A stretch of 64,000 nt of DNA from Conoideocrella luteorostrata (taxonomy: Eukaryota > Ascomycota > Sordariomycetes > Hypocreales > Clavicipitaceae). The DNA lies in NCBI GenBank assembly GCA_032433595.1, contig JASWJB010000061.1, positions 62,001-126,000 of the forward strand, written 5' to 3'. Of the stretch, positions 11,031 through 23,365 are shown piece by piece. The notes under the pieces are model-generated. The model was not told where the DNA came from and made no database searches. It saw only the letters and a list, made by a program, of their open reading frames with translations. Each line of letters opens with the position of its first letter. The stretch's first letter is position 1. The translations under genes were made by a program, and so were the position numbers.

Positions 11031-11249
11031 TGACGCAGATGGTGAGCCGGACAGCTGTGTCTGACACCAAGGATCGAGGACCCGTCATCTTGCAACCTAC
11101 ATGGGTACTGGCGGTGCTAGGCATAATCGTAACGCCTTAGACGGGTATACGTGCGGATCGGGACTTTACAGAACATCAGTCCGCATGATGCGTAACTCAT
11201 GATGGATCCAGCCATACCCTGGATGGACATGTCGAAGTAAGTGTTTCTC

Positions 11250-11795
11250 CACCGTGCCTGAAGTTCTTAGCTCTATCGTCACACGAATTTCCGTTTATTT
11301 GCTCCTCATTAGCTTGTTTGGCAACAAGCTCTGGCTCAAGTCTTGGTTGAACGTAACCACCACACTTGTCGCGATAGTCGGTGCCTTGTCCATTGTTATT
11401 ACCGAGTCGAATGTAGCAGAAGGACTATAGAAGCCTCTCATTTCAGCGGGGAAGTAGGGTTCAACTGTCTTCTTACATGTATTCTTTGTATCGGCGGGCA
11501 AAGCCCATTTCACTTTTCCACAGTTGCTCTCACTAATCTCAAATCTGCCTTGTTTCTAGTTCTCATCATGTAGAGCCTCAGCAGGCCTCTGCGGCCTAAG
11601 CTAGGCTACAGCATCGTAATGGCTGGCTCTATATTCAACTTGGCCACGTGCGTGATGCGCATCATCACCGCTCACGAGGAAAATCTCTTCTAGACGGCAT
11701 GGGCCATCCTAGGGGCCAGCATTGAACAGTCTTTGCTCGTCATATTGGGCTTTGTGCCGACCCTCGCGGCCTTACGTAAGCTTGAATTCCGCTGT
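11250..11795 (+). pseudogene. Degenerate Pth11-like 7TM (rhodopsin-domain) receptor
   Basis: Pieces in order, in shifting frames, resemble the second half of fungal Pth11/SAT4 proteins. These are a segment with SVYLLLISLFGNKLW, then ALTNLKSALFLVLIM, then a helix GYSIVMAGSIFNLATCVMR, and finally WAILGASIEQSLLVILG with FVPTLAAL, the family's last helix. In-frame TAG stops interrupt the pieces, including one where a Trp codon would be expected before the last helix. No splice arrangement I tried removes all stops, so I call it a pseudogene. Confidence 0.45.
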
Positions 11796-14169
11796 TCATA
11801 GCTTCGGTAGGTATGAAAGGTCGTTCCCATCGCTGTTAAGCCGTTGCGATATAAGCAAGCCATCGAGAGCAATACACCTCGGAGGCTTCGAACTCTGGCG
11901 GACTCACAAACTACAACATGAATGCATTATTGTACTAGTTGGGTAAGAGTTACGATGCGGCTTGCTCAAAATTAAGTCTAATTTTCAATCCCATTAAAGA
12001 CTGAGTTCTAACCTGCAACACAGACCTGGCCGAGGACAGAGCTAGGCTAAATTCAGTCCTCGAGTGTCGCAGGCTATATGGAATGTGTCATTCACGCTAT
12101 TAGTTTGGAGCTTCACCTTTTGCTGAATTTTGTGGCATTGAGCTCCAGAACACAGTTCCGGGAAAGCGTACATGCCGGGCAGAATGTACCTGGCATAAAA
12201 GTGAGTCTTGCATACCCAATAAAAGCAGGCGCAGGCCATGTACCTCAGCCTTGTCGCGTGGTAAAATCGGACCTCCAACCTTAGTTCAATTTTTGAAACG
12301 TGGCGAAGTGTTGGTCTTGGTACGGATGGCGTTCTCAGTTTAGCCCGCTTCGAACGCTTATGTCCGTGACGTGACGGAGCGGGTCGGGTTGGCGGCCCTA
12401 ATGTTGTCTCTACTGAAAAGGATACGAAAGGAGGGATTTGCGATATGCGGACAAGGCCGACGGGGCTGTTGTGGGAGGGGAGAGGGCATGTACCCACCTA
12501 CTTTGCTGACATGAATACGAAAAAGGAGGAACCTACGGAGTACAGCATAAGCCTATGCGACCCGACTAGTCCGAGTTCAGCCTTGCGAAAAGTCATCGGG
12601 GCGTCTATTTCGGGGGTTGGTACTCCAAAAATATACTCCAAAACGTTGTTGGCTACCCACCTCAACTCCAGAGGAGGGCAAGAATATTTCTATTCTTGTT
12701 ACCAGCCACTACTACCGGGCAGTGTACCGGTTCTTGTGTGACGTTCCCTTGTTGGCGGATGACTTTTAAAACATGCGTTGGCGCACATATGAGCAGTCTG
12801 ACTTCGGACCAGTCCAGTTCTACTAGAATCGAGCCGGCGAGAATACAATGTGAGTCAGCACTATCATGCGAAGCATCGACTAGAATCAAAGGAGGGACTA
12901 CGGGGAATAAAACTGTTTAGACCCGGGGGCGCGGTCGTATTCAAAGTTGGATGGAGACATCCGGATTCAAGTCCAATCAGCGCCAGGACGCATCTCCTAG
13001 AATTCCGCGGGTCCGGTTCATGTAGTAGTCACTGAATCCTGAAGTTGGCCATGTGAGTACGCGATGATGAGTGCGCAATGTAATGGTAGACACAGACGCT
13101 TCTTGTATCAAGGAGAATCTTCCAAGATATTCGGCATGATTCTTCCTAAGTAAGGAGCAAGATAGCTTTGTCGATCGGTATGCAAGTCCTCTCGGTATCC
13201 CATGCATCATTTCTGCTATTGACCAAGGTTATGTTGGCCCTCATCAACGGTATTTCATCCTACAATTGTCCACACATGCGGGGTATTAAGAATCTTTTGT
13301 TCTCATGCGGGCGACAAAGCCGAGGATGAGCGCTACACGACCTGGAATCTCAGATGTGGACCTCTCAAATACCGCGCCACGAGCTTCTTTTTCGATTATA
13401 AGATCATTGCTACCAATGGCGCCAGTGATATCGCTGCCGTGGTCCAGGCTACTAGCATGGGACACTTCCAGACGCTGTCGACCCACAGTAGAATTTCACC
13501 TGCAGCTTCGTTGGAAATCAGCGTTGCGTAGGATACCACAATGCACTGAATGGGAGTCAGGGTAGACTTAATAAATGGACCTGGAATTGCCAGACAGGGA
13601 GTGCTGCCTGCCCTTGACAGGCTTAAGCGAAAACCACGTTCGGTATGGCAACCGTTTGGCATTTCTATTTCACAGACATAACTGAGATGTAGTGCAGGCG
13701 GCGCGGGTCTCTGAAAAAATTGTCTTCTGCGTCTCGACATGGAGGGTGGTGAGGTTGGGACTTTATAATGAAGAAGTACTTTAGAGTCTAACGTAATTTT
13801 GTTTGTTCAGTCAAGACATTTTCTGAACACTCCGAACTAACGATTACGTCGCCTTCTCGCAAGCAGTCTTCAACACAATGAAAAATCAATACTGCAAGGT
13901 GAAGTGAACGTCCTTTAGTTGTGAGTAAACTCCCGCTCCTGTTCGTCTATGACGTCAGAGCTTTTATCTCTTAACAAAGATCAAACGGCAACGCACAGAG
14001 CAGGGTTCTGGCTGTCAGCAATGTATTAATAGACCTGAAATACTACATGGCACTAACCCTAGCACGTCTATGACCTCCTGCTAATTTGAGATGAATTTCT
14101 AACAGCAAAGTCTGTTGGCATCCCCATTCTAAAACATCGCATCAAGGATGAAACCTCTGAACTTTTCAA
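11796..14169. other. Gene-poor stretch
   Basis: Open frames up to about 150 codons occur on both strands (for example minus 12042-12497 and 13396-13740), but their composition is arginine/serine/proline-rich without domain motifs. They look like chance frames. Decayed genes cannot be excluded. Confidence 0.4.
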
Positions 14170-15295
14170 TCATAACGACTGCCCGATATATGCGAGCCAG
14201 CGAAAAAAGGTCATCGGCTGGAAGCCTCCAGGACTTTGCTTTTCTAAAGCACCGTTTAAAGATGCTACACTAAAATCATAGCGTCCGTTCGCAGTGGCGA
14301 CCAGTCGTTGATAGTATGCTGCCTTTTTACCATCGCCAGATTGATCATAATAGGTCAAATACGATTGCAACTCAGCGGCTGTTCGCAAATAATGATTAAA
14401 AGGAACTGTAGGCTCGTTGTTAGTAGTTATTAGATGAGAAAATTCGGGAAACAAACAAGGGGACACTCTGTATTGAGTGGAGACAAGCCTATAGAGTCTT
14501 GCCTTGCTATGGCGCTCTTACCATTTCTAACCCGGCTGCATGTCCTCACAACCTCTTCAACAGACATCCTGTCGCCTCGCATAGTAAATTCGTGTGGCCA
14601 ATTTCCCGGGCCCAGATCGATTGCAGCTACTATGAATCGTACCAAATCGTAAACTGAGGTTAGGCATATTCGCACTATATGCCCCTTTGAATTTAGGGCC
14701 CCGTATTCTGCCGTATTACCATTAATGTCGAGAAGATAGTCACCCGCGGCAGAAACGCCGCTGCCATAGCCGATGTTGAGATATCCTAGCCCATAGGGAT
14801 GAAAGCGCTCCATAAAGATGCCACACGTGAAGACGGTATATCTCATACGCGATGTGCTCTCCCAATGATTCAACAGAACAATTGCTGCGGCTGATCCACG
14901 GTCTAAAGGGTCATCATGAAGCGGTCGTTTACTTAGGGGGCCTTCATATTCAGATGGCACAAAGTGACGGACACGAGCGCGACCAGCGGCATTGATCAGG
15001 CTTACTTGCTCTGTGCCGGATATTGTTGATATGACTAAATCTACGCCTTGAAGAGCAAAGGTGAGACTGTGTTCGTCACTGTAATCAACCAGATGGAGTT
15101 GTGCGTCCAGCGGTTGAAATTCGGGTCTTTCCTATACGATGTTAAGCTAATGTGGTCATGGGGATAGTTAAAAGCGTAAACAGATGAACTAACAGATCTT
15201 GATAGAACGACAACATTATAGGCGACAGCTGCCTGGGAAAGCTGCAGTGCCAATAGGTAGCCAAGTCCTCCTCCACCTGCGACGGCAATTCTCAT
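14170..15295 (-). CDS. NmrA-like (isoflavone-reductase-like) NAD(P)-binding protein
   Basis: Exons 15295-15194, 15131-14522 and 14405-14170 on the minus strand give 315 aa from the Met at 15295. The first residues form the Rossmann start MRIAVAGGGGLGYLLA. Intron 1 (GTTAGT...CGTATAG, branch AGCTTAAC) joins VLSRS to ERPEF. Intron 2 (GTAAGA...CTACAG, branch CTACTAAC) joins SRVRN to VPFNHY. The segment 'HFVPSEYEGPL' is the NmrA/isoflavone-reductase landmark after the third strand. Members are cytosolic NAD(P)-dependent reductases or redox-sensing regulators, about 300-320 aa long, as here. The reading frame stays open for another 275 codons upstream (see next entry). Confidence 0.8.
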
Positions 15296-16120
15296 GCCGT
15301 GTTTCACACTACGGTCAATGGGGACCATATGCTTTTCCTCGCGTCCTTCTGGATATATTTTCGCGAAATTACGATCTCGGCTCGGTGATTTATTGACGCG
15401 GTCCAAAATCTCTCTTCTCTTCCCAGTGCCGACCGGGTCACTGCGTGTCTCCTCTGTCGCGTCGTCGGATAGCTCGAGTGGCGCTGGTCCTCTCATAATA
15501 CTCTCAAACTCGGCTTTGACTTCAATACCATCTTCTGCTTTGACTTTTGTAGGAATCTGCTGAGTTTTTTGCCATGCCAAGGATGCTCTGTGAACCTTCC
15601 CGGACATCCCCGTCCTCTCAGAAGCGTCGAGGAATACCCGAAGGGGTTCTGCTTGCATTATAAGGCAGCGGATTGATGTAGTCATCCTTTCTAGCAGAGC
15701 GGTCTCGACCTCGGTATTAACGGCTTTGTCTTTGGTGCCATGAGTACTTCTGTAGAAATTCTGCAGCTTCCTAAAGTCCCTTGTGATCTCGACAAGGAAC
15801 GACCGAATCGTCTCCGAAAGATCCGCATCGTCAATCTCCACTCGTTGTAAGACTTTACTATTGACATTTTTGATGTCGTCTTCCCAGTGCCGTAGGGTCA
15901 CCAGCATGTCGTGCAGCTGCAGGGCAGTCTGCACATTGTTGTTGGCCCATCCACTGGCATCGTGGCCGATGGCATCCGTGATGGCAGCCTCCAAGCTAGT
16001 GAAGAGAAAGTCGAGTGAATGTTCGTAGGCGTCTCCCATGTCCTCGATGCTACTATCATCTTCCGACAATTCGGGAGACGACATTCTCACATCTTCGGAG
16101 GCCATGTAAGCGCTTGGCAA
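15296..16120 (-). CDS. Helical-domain ORF continuous with the NmrA gene
   Basis: Starting at the Met at 16120, 275 codons run without a stop directly into the NmrA methionine at 15295 in the same frame. The first 40 residues are acidic and Ser-rich, like a disordered leader. Residues about 30-180 are rich in amphipathic helix (for example LQLHDMLVTLRHWEDDI). The last 70 are charged and linker-like. I do not recognise a named domain. Either this is an N-terminal extension giving a 590-aa fusion, or it is a separate gene whose true 3' end uses an unseen intron. Composition and codon use look genuinely coding. It diverges from the hypothetical gene at 16565. Confidence 0.55.
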
Positions 16121-16564
16121 GTAACTGCAACGCGAGCCAAGTGAGCGACAGATAACGAATATTGGCTGACGGACTGATTCCGAGATTTGAAACTTGTGAG
16201 ATCTCTATGTACTCCGCCTGCTTCACCACGGCCTATTACCTATTGGTTACAAGTAGCTTGTGACGTCACTGTGTAACGTGGCCCATTTAAACCACATCCT
16301 ACGGCGAATCCCAGCTTATGGGCTGTGTCTTCCGTCTGGTTGCGACGGAGTCTTATCCGCCAAGGCCGCTTACGTAGGGAGCAGCCAGCTCTTCAGGTTC
16401 TCGGGATTTAGAAAAAGCATAAACCACGCCTTGTCCACCGACGGGTCTGCGAAACGGACTAGTTTTCGGTATACGGGTAAGTCCCACGCGAGAGTCGGTG
16501 TTGTCCAGTTAAAGTTGGAGGATGGGCGGCTAACTATGGCTAAGAGCCGTCCCCACACAGAAAA
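16121..16564. promoter_or_regulatory. Divergent intergenic region (shared promoter)
   Basis: There are 444 bp between the start codons of two divergently transcribed genes: minus 16120 with the NmrA locus, and plus 16565. No terminator or gene intervenes, so the promoters must share this space. No specific element was identified. Confidence 0.5.
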
Positions 16565-18316
16565 ATGGTCGAGCCTCTCTCCATCATCGGCTTTATTGCA
16601 GGGCAGATCGGGTTCATATTACTCACCATTCCAGAAGTGAACAAAAAGAGATACAATTACGTGCAATGCAGGCAGCTTTTGACAGCGCACCGCGTCAGTC
16701 TCGCGGCCAGCGAGTCGAAACTCAGAAAATGGAAGTTCATTTGGGAATGTGGCAGCCAGTCCTACGAAGAGGGATTTTACCGGTTTGTTTGGTCCGAAAA
16801 CTATAATGCCATTCGGACTGCGGGGAGCTTGATTGAGCATCAGACACACGAGATAAACACGACCATGCAGCGCATCATCACAGACGGCTCTGGCGGCGAA
16901 TTTCCACTGCCAAGAACTGGAATAGGCTTCACCGGAACTATGAGGACATTATTCCGGCGGTGTCCGCAAAAACACGAGATCGGAGCTTTGAGAAGGGTTG
17001 CGTTTGCACTATCGACAAATACGCATCTTAGGGACCGCATCGGTGAACTGGACAGAGCCATCAATGACCTCGAGGACCTCTGCCAGAATGAGTACGATAG
17101 ACGAGTTCGTGGTACCGTATCTGAGAATGCCAATGCTGGAGACATTCATAGGTTGAATCAATGGTGGCAATTCTTCACACATTTTACAACCATCGCCCAG
17201 AGCTTGTACGAAGATCACACCAACATGAAGAACGCGCAACTGACGAGTACGTGGGCGGCCGAGCTGCGGCGACCGGAGGAAACGGGAAACATTAAAGAAT
17301 GGGACCAGTGGGAGCCTATTGATGTCGACTTCAGCTTCTGTATTCCTCCAGCCCAGCCCAAAAGCAACGAAATAGCCCTTCGCATTAGCCACCACCAAGA
17401 TGAGCTACATGTCATCAATGAGGCGAGTAGCTCGAATAGGATGAATTGGCAGGAGATGATTTTAGGTCAGGTTCCTGAGTCGAAAGCCCTTTGGCGGCGG
17501 GAGCGTCCACGGGGCCAGAGATGTCGCTCGTACGGTGACCTTTTCAAGGAAGGCTACTTTGACAACCGCTTTGTCTTCAAAGCTTGGCAGCGTCACCGAG
17601 CGGAGCTCGTGTACAGTCTGTGCAATTGGGCTTTGCTTCTTTGGGATACAAATTGGACAGCGAACCTCTGTTCTTTCGGGCTATGCTATGTTTGTAGAAA
17701 TGAAGAAAGAGACGACGCTGAGCTAAATACCTTCACTATTGACCGAGCCCACAGCGAACACTGCTATCATGTTTCAGATAAGTTAAAGAGTCTTGGTATT
17801 ACGCTGGCAGAGCTCATCACGACAACTTTAATCCGTCCCGCGGAGCAGCCAGAAAATTTCGGACCGGTCTACTACCAGATGTGGTCCGCGGAAAATCAGC
17901 AGTGGCACACAGTCTCTGAAAAATTTCTTATCAGGGAAGTCCACCGGAAATCCCTTGGCTCGACTGATTTGCGTGACGCCATCCGATTCTGTATCACTGC
18001 CTCCGTGCCACAGTTTGAAGTCGGTTATCTCTTGGAATATATCATAAAGGTTTATGAACCGTATGTATCTTCTCCCTACCCATATTGAATAGACAGCTAT
18101 TCTAAAGGATGTGCTAGCGTCGATACCTGGTGCAAGAAGGAGCTGAAAGATTGGGATGAGTTCCCCGCTCTGCAAAGCCTCCCACCTTGGTCAGGTGCTG
18201 CTTTGGAGGAACAGCAGCCTTCTCATAATGACGAACTAGAGGACGCGTCGCTAATCGAGCAAGAACAGTCAAGCAATGACGAGATTTGGGAAGACACATT
18301 CTACGACGCGGTCTAG
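16565..18316 (+). CDS. Hypothetical fungal protein, 564 aa
   Basis: Exon 1 is 16565-18060 and exon 2 is 18118-18316. The 57-bp intron (GTATGT...GCTAG) joins IIKVYEP to VDTWCKKEL. The N-terminus is hydrophobic (LSIIGFIAGQIGFILLTI) and is followed by long amphipathic helices with many Arg/Glu. The middle is Trp-rich. The C-terminal half, with FTIDRAHSEHCYHVSDKL and LGITLAELITTT, resembles in layout the fungal DUF7580-type kinase-remnant proteins that accompany incompatibility or NLR-like genes; this link is a guess. The C-tail is acidic. No catalytic motif is visible. Its divergent neighbour also has a helical domain, so the two may work as a pair. Confidence 0.65.
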
Positions 18317-19867
18317 TAAGACGGTACAAAATCAGATTTTCACTTTACCGTGTTAGGCTCTTAGTAGTATAATATCAGAGGCAAATCTGACTGAGAACCA
18401 TTGGCGGACCTGTAACCGAAGCTGCACTATCACTTCATCAGACTTTCAATCAAGTAGATTCATCTTTCATCTCTCTATTTAGTGCTGATGCATACTCAGA
18501 CAAGATGCCCGAGGGCAGGACAAAAAAATTAAGGGCTTGGCCAGAAGAGGTATAAAAGAGGGGATTTGGAAAGGTGCGTCAGAGGGGGAATTCATCTTCT
18601 ATCGTCACCAGCAGCATCATCCAAAGACATGAATTTGACTCCTTCCAGTTAAACGCATTAGAAATTCGTTCTAAGCCATACACAAAACAAGAAGTAGCCT
18701 GGTGAATAGCGCCCTGGAATGCAGGAACAGCGTGACGGTCCCGGGCGAGCGAGACCTGTTTCACTTGGACCCTTCCAAGCGTCGCCCTCCGCTTCATGGG
18801 ACAAAGCTGTTGCAAAAATTTCGCTAATTACCGCGGCATAAAGCTCCGTCAAAATGTCGAATGAAGGAGAAAAAAATACGCCAGCCAGCAGTGATGAAGA
18901 GTTGACCAGGTTTTAAAAGCCTCATTCTGTCGGATACGGCTGGAGATCAAATGAATGTATATTGATGATGATGCGATGCAGAATTCCTTCAACCGACCCT
19001 GCCCAATACCCTTCCTTGGCCAAAGCCCTTGCTTTTTCCTTCCTGTCGATTCTTGATGATATGTGCTGGAATTTACAAGACTATCCGTATTGTAATTGTT
19101 GCTGTTAGCTGCGGATTACAGAAAAGGGGTGGGTCCCGCTTCTGTGCACGACTAAGTAATCCACGCACACATCCAACGATTCTGACGGTAGCGACAGCCA
19201 TCACAGCTTGTAAAGTAAAAACAGCCCTGCGCCTCGTATTTCTCACTTTGGTGCTGTGTGTCTCTTTGTGGCTCAACTGGTCGCCACCTATCCTCGAGTC
19301 CTGCCAAAAACGAGAAATGCCATGACAGCGGCCCGGCTCACATTCTAGTTCAAGTGATGCTGACGGTGTGTCTCAGCTCGGCGTTTCCCACGCCGTGCTC
19401 TTGCAAACGATTGGGTTATAGCGAATGGCTGTTCTGACTCCTACGTCAGGGTGTAGGATTCTGTAGCATCCCTCCAAAAAAGGAAAAAAAAACATCTAGG
19501 ACGTCCAAGCTTCAATTCTGATCTCCAATCTGAGGGCGTAATTCAAGACGTACTGCATGTGGGCATTGTGACATCCAAGGCTGTGCAAGCGCTGTAGTGA
19601 GTGTGCAGGGACACGACTGAGCAGACGCCGCGCGCGGAAATCTTGTGGAATCCAATGAAATCTGCCCGACTGTCAAAGATCCAGATAATTTCCTAGCCTA
19701 AATTCTGACCACCGTGGAAGCGCTCAATCTAGTGGAATCTGACTGCCGGACTAGATGCAAGCCACACTGCTTGGCGCAACCATCAATAGAAGCCAGCGAA
19801 TCCTTCCACAACAGGTGAATAGGGACAGTACGTCATACCAGAGCACAGAGTGTACCCAGAAGCCCAG
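18317..19867. other. Intergenic, no gene seen
   Basis: Only short frames without motifs are present. This GC-balanced spacer does not look like RIP-mutated DNA. Confidence 0.4.
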
Positions 19868-19953
19868 CTGTGCTCCGGGCGTACTGAGCGTGGGCCTTTA
19901 GTCATTCCGAGCAAAGAAGCAACCGAATCGTGTGGAGTGGTGGCTCGGAATTG
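19868..19953 (+). repeat. Inverted dispersed repeat, arm 1
   Basis: About 85 bp here (cattccgagcaaagaagcaa, then cgaatcgtgtggagtggtgg) align with the reverse complement of 23056-23145. The conceptual translations are also similar (ATESCGVVARN here against AKSCRVVARD there). The arms flank the small secreted protein and UstYa genes. Confidence 0.55.
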
Positions 19954-20031
19954 CTGCCGCCGCACTGTAAGTCACCAGCAATCCGGCGTTGTCCGCCTGT
20001 GGCAGCATCAGCAAAAGTCCCTCCTTTTCCC

Positions 20032-20062
20032 CCCCAGCCCGCCCCCAGCCCGCCCCCAGCCT
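20032..20062. repeat. Short 'cccagcccgcc' tandem repeat
   Basis: Three near-identical 11-bp units form a C/G-rich tract. No function is apparent. Confidence 0.5.
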
Positions 20063-20950
20063 GTAGACCACTACGCAGCCGTGGTATTGGTCCTAATGTC
20101 GGCCGCTTCCAGAGTCTTCGTGTTGTAGTCTCAGAGTCGGGTGGTTTGTAATCATTTGCTTGTTCAAAGGATGTGCGGTTCGGCTTCGACCCTCCGCTAG
20201 CTCTGAGGCAGCAGGTGCCGTACCACCAGGTTCTGCCGCTTTCCGCCGTAAATATCGAACTGGGATACATTCGCAAACTTGCCGTCGACACAGTTGGTGC
20301 ATATTAATCTAGACGCGTTCGCAAAGTCCGTCGACCGAAGTTTCGTGCGAGCGATGAACAACGGAGTGCAGCCGCGCGATGTGGCGTCGTCGGCGTACGA
20401 TCCGGCCTGGCCTGGCCTTGCCCATGTTCATGTTCCTTGTAGGGCGGAACCGTGGAGCATTTAGCCACACTGTGTAGACCCCAATGTTGTTCGCCCTGTT
20501 TCCGCCTGTGGCACCTCGATGGAGCGGGAAATTAAACGAGCTTCTGTTGGCGACAAGGTTATTCACCCGGGCCCCTCCAACCTTAACCAGTAACATACAG
20601 CCATTGCCGGAGACTGGTCTATGTCATCTCGTGATGGGTTGCGGGAGGGACGAGCCCAACCAGGACCGGTATTCAAGGTTCACCAGCGACTCATATTTTA
20701 GTGTACAAAATATGAACTAATTTCTCCGTAAGCCACTATTTCGGTCGCTATAGGCTGCTTAAGAACACTCTCGGTGGCTGAGTCACTTAGGAAGCCGTGC
20801 TGCGGACGTGACATAAACGACCCTGATATCTCTTACCTCTGCAACATGGTTGCGCGCCCACAACCACCGAGGCATATTAGAACCCAACGACTATCCCTTT
20901 CAAACTTAACGGCTAAATAAATTCAACTGCAAAACCCAAAACCCAAAAAT

Positions 20951-21565
20951 ATGAAGATTTTCTGCCTTCTTACTCTCGGAATGGCGGTCTTCGCCGCGGC
21001 GGCGCCACAAGATCGTGCCGGTATGCATTCTTATAATCCTCGGATAATCGCTGCGACATGACTTCAACCGATACCTAATACGCATGGTGAAGGCCAGGCT
21101 GATAACAGAGCCCTGGAAAGGCGGTTCGGTGTTAAAAATCCTAGTGAGCTCACAATGCCTGTTTCATTTCGTACTCCGTTGGTTTAACAAACTCGCAGAA
21201 AATTCGAAGTCGCGTATGTAGACTAAAATTTGCGTTGATTCCTTATTGGAACGTTGTGGTGCGATCTAACATGTGTATTTAATAAAGCCGGTCATTATGA
21301 GGTTGATGAGGCGACTGGACTTGTCGACTGATGAAATTTTTGTCGCGGTAACACCAAGTGAGTTTGCCCTTCTAGCGTCTTCCATAATCACTTCTTGACT
21401 CTAACGGGCCCTTTTATTAGCTGTGCGAGAAGTGGCGGCGATGTTTGCTGCGAAAAGTCGGTGGACACTGACGGGCTCATTGCGTTATTTGTGAGCTGCT
21501 GGACCGGTTCATTTGATGCTGCGCTGGGGGATGTTGCGATATGTTCAAGTGTGTTGGCGTTATGA
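20951..21565 (+). CDS. Small secreted protein with Cys-rich C-terminus (tentative 5-exon model)
   Basis: Exon 1 (20951-21020) encodes a clear signal peptide, MKIFCLLTLGMAVFAAAAP, and is followed by donor GTATGC. Exon 2 (21093-21143) continues QADNRALERRFGVKNP, with a dibasic RR that could be a Kex2-type cleavage site. The rest is less sure. Exons 21199-21213 (15 bp), 21311-21347 and 21421-21565 keep phase and end in a segment with RSGGDVCCEKS and further single Cys, 105 aa in total. The last intron has branch CTCTAAC and acceptor TTATTAG but a weak GTAACA donor. It could be an effector, a hydrophobin-like protein or a processed peptide precursor. It lies 170 bp from the 3' end of the UstYa gene, convergent with it. 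Confidence 0.45.
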
Positions 21566-21737
21566 ATGAACAGTCTTGTCGATGAAAGAAAAAAAGAAAT
21601 CAAGAAATTCATTGTAGTGTAAACTGTTTGTTTAGCTACGTTATTGTGATAAACAACCTACTCGCACGTGTCTTACAAATATTTGTTTGCTAAATTCATC
21701 GAATACTGGTAATACATATATAGCATATTCATATAAC

Positions 21738-22722
21738 TTATACTTGAACATTCCTCGTCTCCTTCCCAAGCCATGGCTTGCTCCCATCGGGACAAAACTT
21801 ATAGCGATCCAGCATGGGGATATAGTAAGTTTCAGGATGATAGTAACACGCAGAGTTTGCAAGAGCGTACTTGTATAGCTTGCTCCAATCGCGACATACT
21901 CGTGTATCGCCGACCCCTGGGGCTAGATACTTTGTTTTGTTCCCTTCAACAATCTTACCGCCGGTGTATTGGATCGTATCGTCGGCCTGACACTTGACGT
22001 CGTCGCGGAGGGTGCCCAGGCAGTGGTTGATATGGCCCTCACCCCACAGCTGCTCCTCGTTATTGCGATACTGTTGAATGGAAAGACGCAGAAGATACTG
22101 AGGGAACGCGGTTGTTAGTCTTACGTTGCCGATGGATTGCCCTTTTTTTTTTTTTGGGAAGCAACAAAGAGCTGTGTGCTCTTTGCGACGGCACCTACCA
22201 CACAGTGCATAGAGTGGAAGGCTTTGACAATGTAGATGCCCTTATTATGGTCCCATGGCCAGTTCTGTGCCTTTTTCACACCCTTGGACTGGGCAAAATC
22301 ATGATTGAGTGCAAGATACCCCGATTTCCATTGGGTTTCGGGGGCGTCCCATATAGGATCTTCGAGGCTCCGCGTCTCTTCGAACATTGTCGTTGAAGTA
22401 TCCCATTCGAGGCCGGCTGGAGAATTGGTTAGCGAAGCCCGTGGAGAGTTGAAGAGTTGGCATCTTTTCATATGTTCGTACCCACGCTTGGTGCACCTTC
22501 CCGGCTCACTACAGTCGCAATGTGCAGTTTCGTGACCATTATCACGTTCGTGGCAATGGAGACACTGAGCATTGCGAGCAGCAGATGCACGAGTCGCCAT
22601 GCCCGTTTCGCCGACAACGCTGTTCCTGCGTGCGAGAGCTCATCGTGATAGCCGGATGCGACATCCGTCAGAGCATCTGAAGAAGATGTCGACTTTAGTT
22701 GCTCATACTTTTGCGAAGACAT
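21738..22722 (-). CDS. UstYa-family (DUF3328) oxidase
   Basis: Exons 22722-22482, 22416-22199 and 22097-21738 on the minus strand give 272 aa. Intron 1 (GTACGA...TCTCCAG, branch GCTAACC) joins APSV to AGLEWDT. Intron 2 (GTAGGT...CCCTCAG, branch GACTAAC) contains the 15-base T run visible on the plus strand. A single membrane helix (LVHLLLAMLSVSIATNVIMV, about residues 45-64) follows a short cytoplasmic leader. The two hallmark HxxHC motifs are present as HSMHC and HINHC. UstYa proteins are membrane-bound oxidases that crosslink or chlorinate peptides in ustiloxin-type RiPP, cyclochlorotine and related pathways. All key residues are intact. It neighbours a P450 and a small secreted peptide gene. 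Confidence 0.88.
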
Positions 22723-23055
22723 GTTTCGATGCTAGCTGCGAAGGTGGAGCGTCTTGGACAGCTACGGACCCGGCAAACAGATTAAAACCCGGGTTAGTTC
22801 GTGGGAGGGCTCGCTAAAGACAAAAATGGCAGGGAGACGCAAAAGTTTCGGGAGAGGAGATAGCAGAAGTGCATGGCTTACAAGGCTCCGAGGAGCCCAT
22901 TTCGCAAATAGCCAGTATCGATCTAAACAATGGCGTCTCTATTAGGTTCACCCCCCACAATCACACCCCGCCCGCGCGTGCCCTGTAGTGGCGACCAACA
23001 AGGCGTCAACCAACAGCCGTAAGCCGGCCATTCTCCTTAATTAGTATCTTAGCAG

Positions 23056-23145
23056 TCATCCCGAGCCACCACTCTACACGATTTGGCTGTTTCTGGGCTC
23101 GGAATTCCTAGAGGCCCACTGTATTTACAGGGCAGTGCATACGCG
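23056..23145 (-). repeat. Inverted dispersed repeat, arm 2
   Basis: This arm is the reverse-complement match of 19868-19953, about 3.2 kb away. It sits in the spacer between the divergent UstYa and P450 genes, so it could carry promoter elements or be a transposon end. Confidence 0.55.
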
Positions 23146-23365
23146 GCCATTTGCACCCGTGGCATTGGTAAGAATACGCAGCGGAGAGATCGAAACCCCG
23201 GCGCTGCCCATTTTGGTATGCCAGCCACGGCGTTTTGTCGCTTTCCCCTCACGCTTTATGTCTTTTTACGGTGCGTTTTATTTTGGTTTCCGATAAGCCC
23301 TTTCTCGGATGTTTTCTGTTGTTATCGCTCTATCGCCTCTGACTCCGTCTTCCCCCGTCTATCGC

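Noticed and set aside
12042..12497. 151-codon minus ORF
   Set aside because: No motif and unlikely composition; no neighbouring exon supports it.
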